Shown piece by piece: positions 61,701 through 64,000 of a DNA stretch of 64,000 nucleotides; position 1 is the first letter of the stretch, and each line of letters begins with the position of its first letter. The notes under the pieces were generated by a model, which saw only the letters and a program-made list of their open reading frames with translations, made no database searches and was not told the origin of the DNA. The position numbers and the translations under genes are program-made. The DNA comes from Rhodamnia argentea (Eukaryota; Streptophyta; Magnoliopsida; Myrtales; Myrtaceae): the NCBI RefSeq assembly GCF_020921035.1, contig NC_063156.1, forward strand, positions 12,474,501 through 12,538,500, read 5' to 3'.

Positions 61701-63118
61701 TTGTTTTTTTTCTCGACTGCTCTTATAGTTGTTATATTCTGAACAACCAGAGGCCATGCATCTGTCTAGAATAAGTGGCAGTTTTACTTATGGATGTTAG
61801 CTCAGGCATTTGTTTCTACATTGTTAATGGTGATTCTTTAAGAGTCCAATTACAGGTCTCAGTGGGAATTTCATTTTATTCGATATCAGTTAGAGGATAT
61901 TTTGAACGTAGTTGAGGTACTGTAAAACAAAATTTGACATTTAGATTGAGACGCATGCAAAATGAGCTCCATCTCCAAAGTTTTTCCTTTTTTATAAACC
62001 AAGAAGTGGGAAGACTAGCTGATGGAGCAAAATCCAAATAGAGTTCCCTTCTCTCTCTGTGTGTAGAGATAAGCTCATCCTCTTTTTGGGTTTAGCCAGT
62101 TTCGGCTCTTGTTCTGGCAAGATACTGCCCCATAATTATTGATAAATAGATAAAACAAACATACTGCTCCATAATAATAATAACGTTCTTTTGGTCCTAA
62201 CATTTGCTTTTGTAATTGGTTGTAACCAACCAATCGTCTGGCTTTTGTGATAGTTAGGTGGATATCGTTTCAGCACGTACTGGGGGATCTTTGCACTTTA
62301 ATTTTTGTAGCATTGAAAATTCTCAGGTGGAGTCAACTCTTGAATATATATGTCACCATGAAGGTGATGGAGCCATTCTTGTATTTCTCACTGGATGGGA
62401 TGACATTTCAAAGCTGCTTGACAAGGTTAAAGTTAACCATCTGCTTGGGGATCAGAGCAGGATTCTTGTTCTTCCGCTACATGGTTCCATGCCGACTGTC
62501 AATCAGCGGGAAATATTTGACCGTCCCCCACCAGGTAAGAGGTAAGCACCTCCATCTGATCTGATTCGGACTTCCTTTTTCCCTCGGAATTAAACTTCTC
62601 TTCCTCTGTCCTTGTCCTTCTTGCTTATTATGGAGATTCTCTCCTGGATTATTCAGGATAAATTATTATTCCTCCAAAGTTCATTAACGATTGTAGTACT
62701 AGTTGAACATGGATATATCGAGTCGGAATTTCATGTTTGTTATTTCAGAGTTTTCCCCTTTTGGTTTTTTGCTTGTTAGTTGGTGGGAGATCGAGATGTG
62801 GGCATTATTAGTGTCATTAAAGCTCTACTTCTACTTATCAATCATTGGCTATGAACTGCTGCATCATTTTGCAGGAAGATCGTGCTGGCAACAAATATTG
62901 CAGAGAGCAGTATTACGATAGATGATGTTGTTTATGTTGTTGATTGCGGAAAGGCAAAAGAAACTAGTTACGATGCTCTGAACAAGCTGGCTTGTCTTTT
63001 GCCATCCTGGATTTCAAAGGCCTCAGCACGTCAGGTATGCATCATGATGATTTAGCTCTTCTCAGTCATGAACACAACATGTGAGATTTCTATGAGCTTT
63101 ATCAATTTTGTTTCTGAG

Positions 63119-63164
<46 letters not shown>

Positions 63165-64000
63165 ACGGAAACACTTCAGAGGAGAGGACGTGCTGGACGT
63201 GTGCAACCAGGAGTTTGTTATAGGCTTTATCCAAGAATCGTTCATGATGCAATGCTCCAGTTTCAACTTCCGGAAATTCTCCGGACTCCTCTACAAGAAC
63301 TTTGCCTTCACATTAAGAGCTTGCAACTTGGTGCAATTGGATCATTTTTGTCCAAGGCACTTCAGCCACCTGACCATCTTGCTGTTCAAAATGCTATTGA
63401 ACTGCTAAAAACAATAGGGGCTCTCGATGATAAGGAGGATCTTACTCCACTTGGTGAGGGAAATAAAGTATTTCTCCTATGTAATACTGGCTTTCCATTG
63501 TAGTTGTGACCTATTCTTGTACCTTAACAGGCCGCCACCTATGTACTTTACATGTGGATCCAAATATCGGGAAGATGCTTTTGATGGGGTCCATATTTCA
63601 ATGTCTGACTCCTGCCCTAATCATCGCTGCTGCTCTTGCATACCGTGACCCATTTGTCCTTCCAATAAATAGAAAAGAGGAAGCTGATGAAGCAAAAAGA
63701 TCATTTGCCGGTGATTCTTGCAGGTTGAGTCAGTGGTTTAGGCCTTAGCTTTTGCTTACGTTGGAGCATTATGCTGCTGAAATCAAAACTCCGTTGTTTC
63801 CAATGTAAAATTTTTGCATGCGGTTTTGTACTGCAGTGACCACATAGCACTTCTGAAAGCTTTCGAAGGGTGGAAAGAGGCAAAACGAAGTGCGAAGGAA
63901 AGATCATTCTGCTGGGAAAACTACTTGTCCCCAGTGACCTTGCAGATGATGGATGACATGAGAATGCAGTTCCTAAATCTCCTTTCCGATATTGGCTTTG
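55760..64000 (+). CDS. DExH1-like DEAH-box RNA helicase, 3' end outside the window
   Basis: Fourteen exons visible: 55760-56068, 56697-56842, 57255-57354, 57591-57800, 57929-58024, 58371-58646, 59067-59270, 59366-59521, 61602-61694, 62327-62541, 62875-63034, 63180-63453, 63531-63723 and 63837-64000. About 865 residues from the first Met. An RG/G-rich N-terminus and [18 protein letters not shown] precede the helicase core: Walker A GETGCGKT (293-300), DEIH (394-397), SAT (426-428), and QRRGRAGR (655-662). The ratchet/HA2 region follows ([22 protein letters not shown]-like [21 protein letters not shown]). Order and sequence match Arabidopsis At2g35920 (DExH1), an ATP-dependent RNA helicase. The OB-fold end is cut off. 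A second in-frame Met at 55889 matches the usual family start. The first 43 residues would be an extra, transit-like extension. The donor after exon 8 is GC, not GT. Confidence 0.9.
60673..61315. repeat. Imperfect tandem repeat in helicase intron 8
   Basis: Units of about 225 bp share AGTGTGTT.GCCC, ATGGCTGGG.AGAGGA, TTCTTTCTTTTAG, GAGCACAGATC, TCACATGATCTCTC, GTAGGAACAGTTTCAC and TTGTGCTCAATTCTATACCTG. Two units and a partial third, plus an internal 70-bp partial copy, are visible. Non-coding. Confidence 0.7.
63121..63161 (+). repeat. (TC)n tract at the end of helicase intron 11
   Basis: A 41-bp pure TC run ending about 20 bases before the exon 12 acceptor, so it also acts as an extreme polypyrimidine tract. 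Its length probably varies between individuals. Confidence 0.9.

Noticed and set aside
1-64000. tRNA, rRNA genes, CRISPR arrays, bacterial operons
   Set aside because: No cloverleaf-like B-box context, rRNA signature or spaced short repeats of CRISPR type was found. The window is plant nuclear DNA.

Overview
This is a nuclear genome window from a dicot plant. The genes have GT-AG introns and the spacers are AT-rich and full of microsatellites and transposon remains. The encoded families are plant ones: a SYP121-type syntaxin, an ATL RING-H2 ligase, NF-YA with a miR169-like site, a type I MADS box and a DYW-type PPR fragment. The repeats look like those I associate with woody Myrtales such as eucalypts. 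That is an impression, not something I could test.

Layout of intact genes: an NT-C2 domain protein (2206-5719, +); an ML-domain lipid-binding secreted protein (13037-15229, -); an intronless ATL-type RING-H2 protein (18549-19112, -); an Expp1-like secreted protein (22708-25009, +); an NF-YA transcription factor (40547-48443, +); a SYP121-like Qa-SNARE (49705-51205, -); and the first 14 exons of a DExH1-like RNA helicase that runs off the right edge (55760-64000, +). I assembled exons by hand from splice signals, frame continuity and remembered family sequences. All predicted junctions keep frame.

Gene debris lies between them: a frameshifted M-gamma type MADS-box gene (28496-28820, -), an RRM first-exon fragment (33568-33660, +), a DYW PPR fragment (about 35461-35870, +), and Ty1-copia gag and integrase fragments in opposite orientations (17190-17840).

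Transposable elements with ends I could define: a Tourist/PIF-Harbinger-like MITE (6291-6824, TSD TTA); a three-LTR tandem miniature LTR element (20441-21789, TSD AAGAT); a Mutator-like long-TIR element (31009-32148, TSD CCTTTTAAT); two hAT-like elements (33253-33978 and 36066-36509, degenerate 8-bp TSDs), the first carrying the RRM exon; and a Ty1-copia element with both LTRs inside intron 1 of NF-YA (42495-46625, -, TSD ATACA).

The genes do not form an operon or an obvious pathway. The order ML protein, Expp1, SYP121 recalls the Arabidopsis At3g11780-At3g11820 neighbourhood, so part of the window is probably a conserved ancestral block widened by transposons. I found no clearly new system. 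The best leads are the three-LTR element, the hAT element with a captured exon, the large transposon-filled NF-YA intron together with a miR169 site, and the alternative N-terminus of the helicase.
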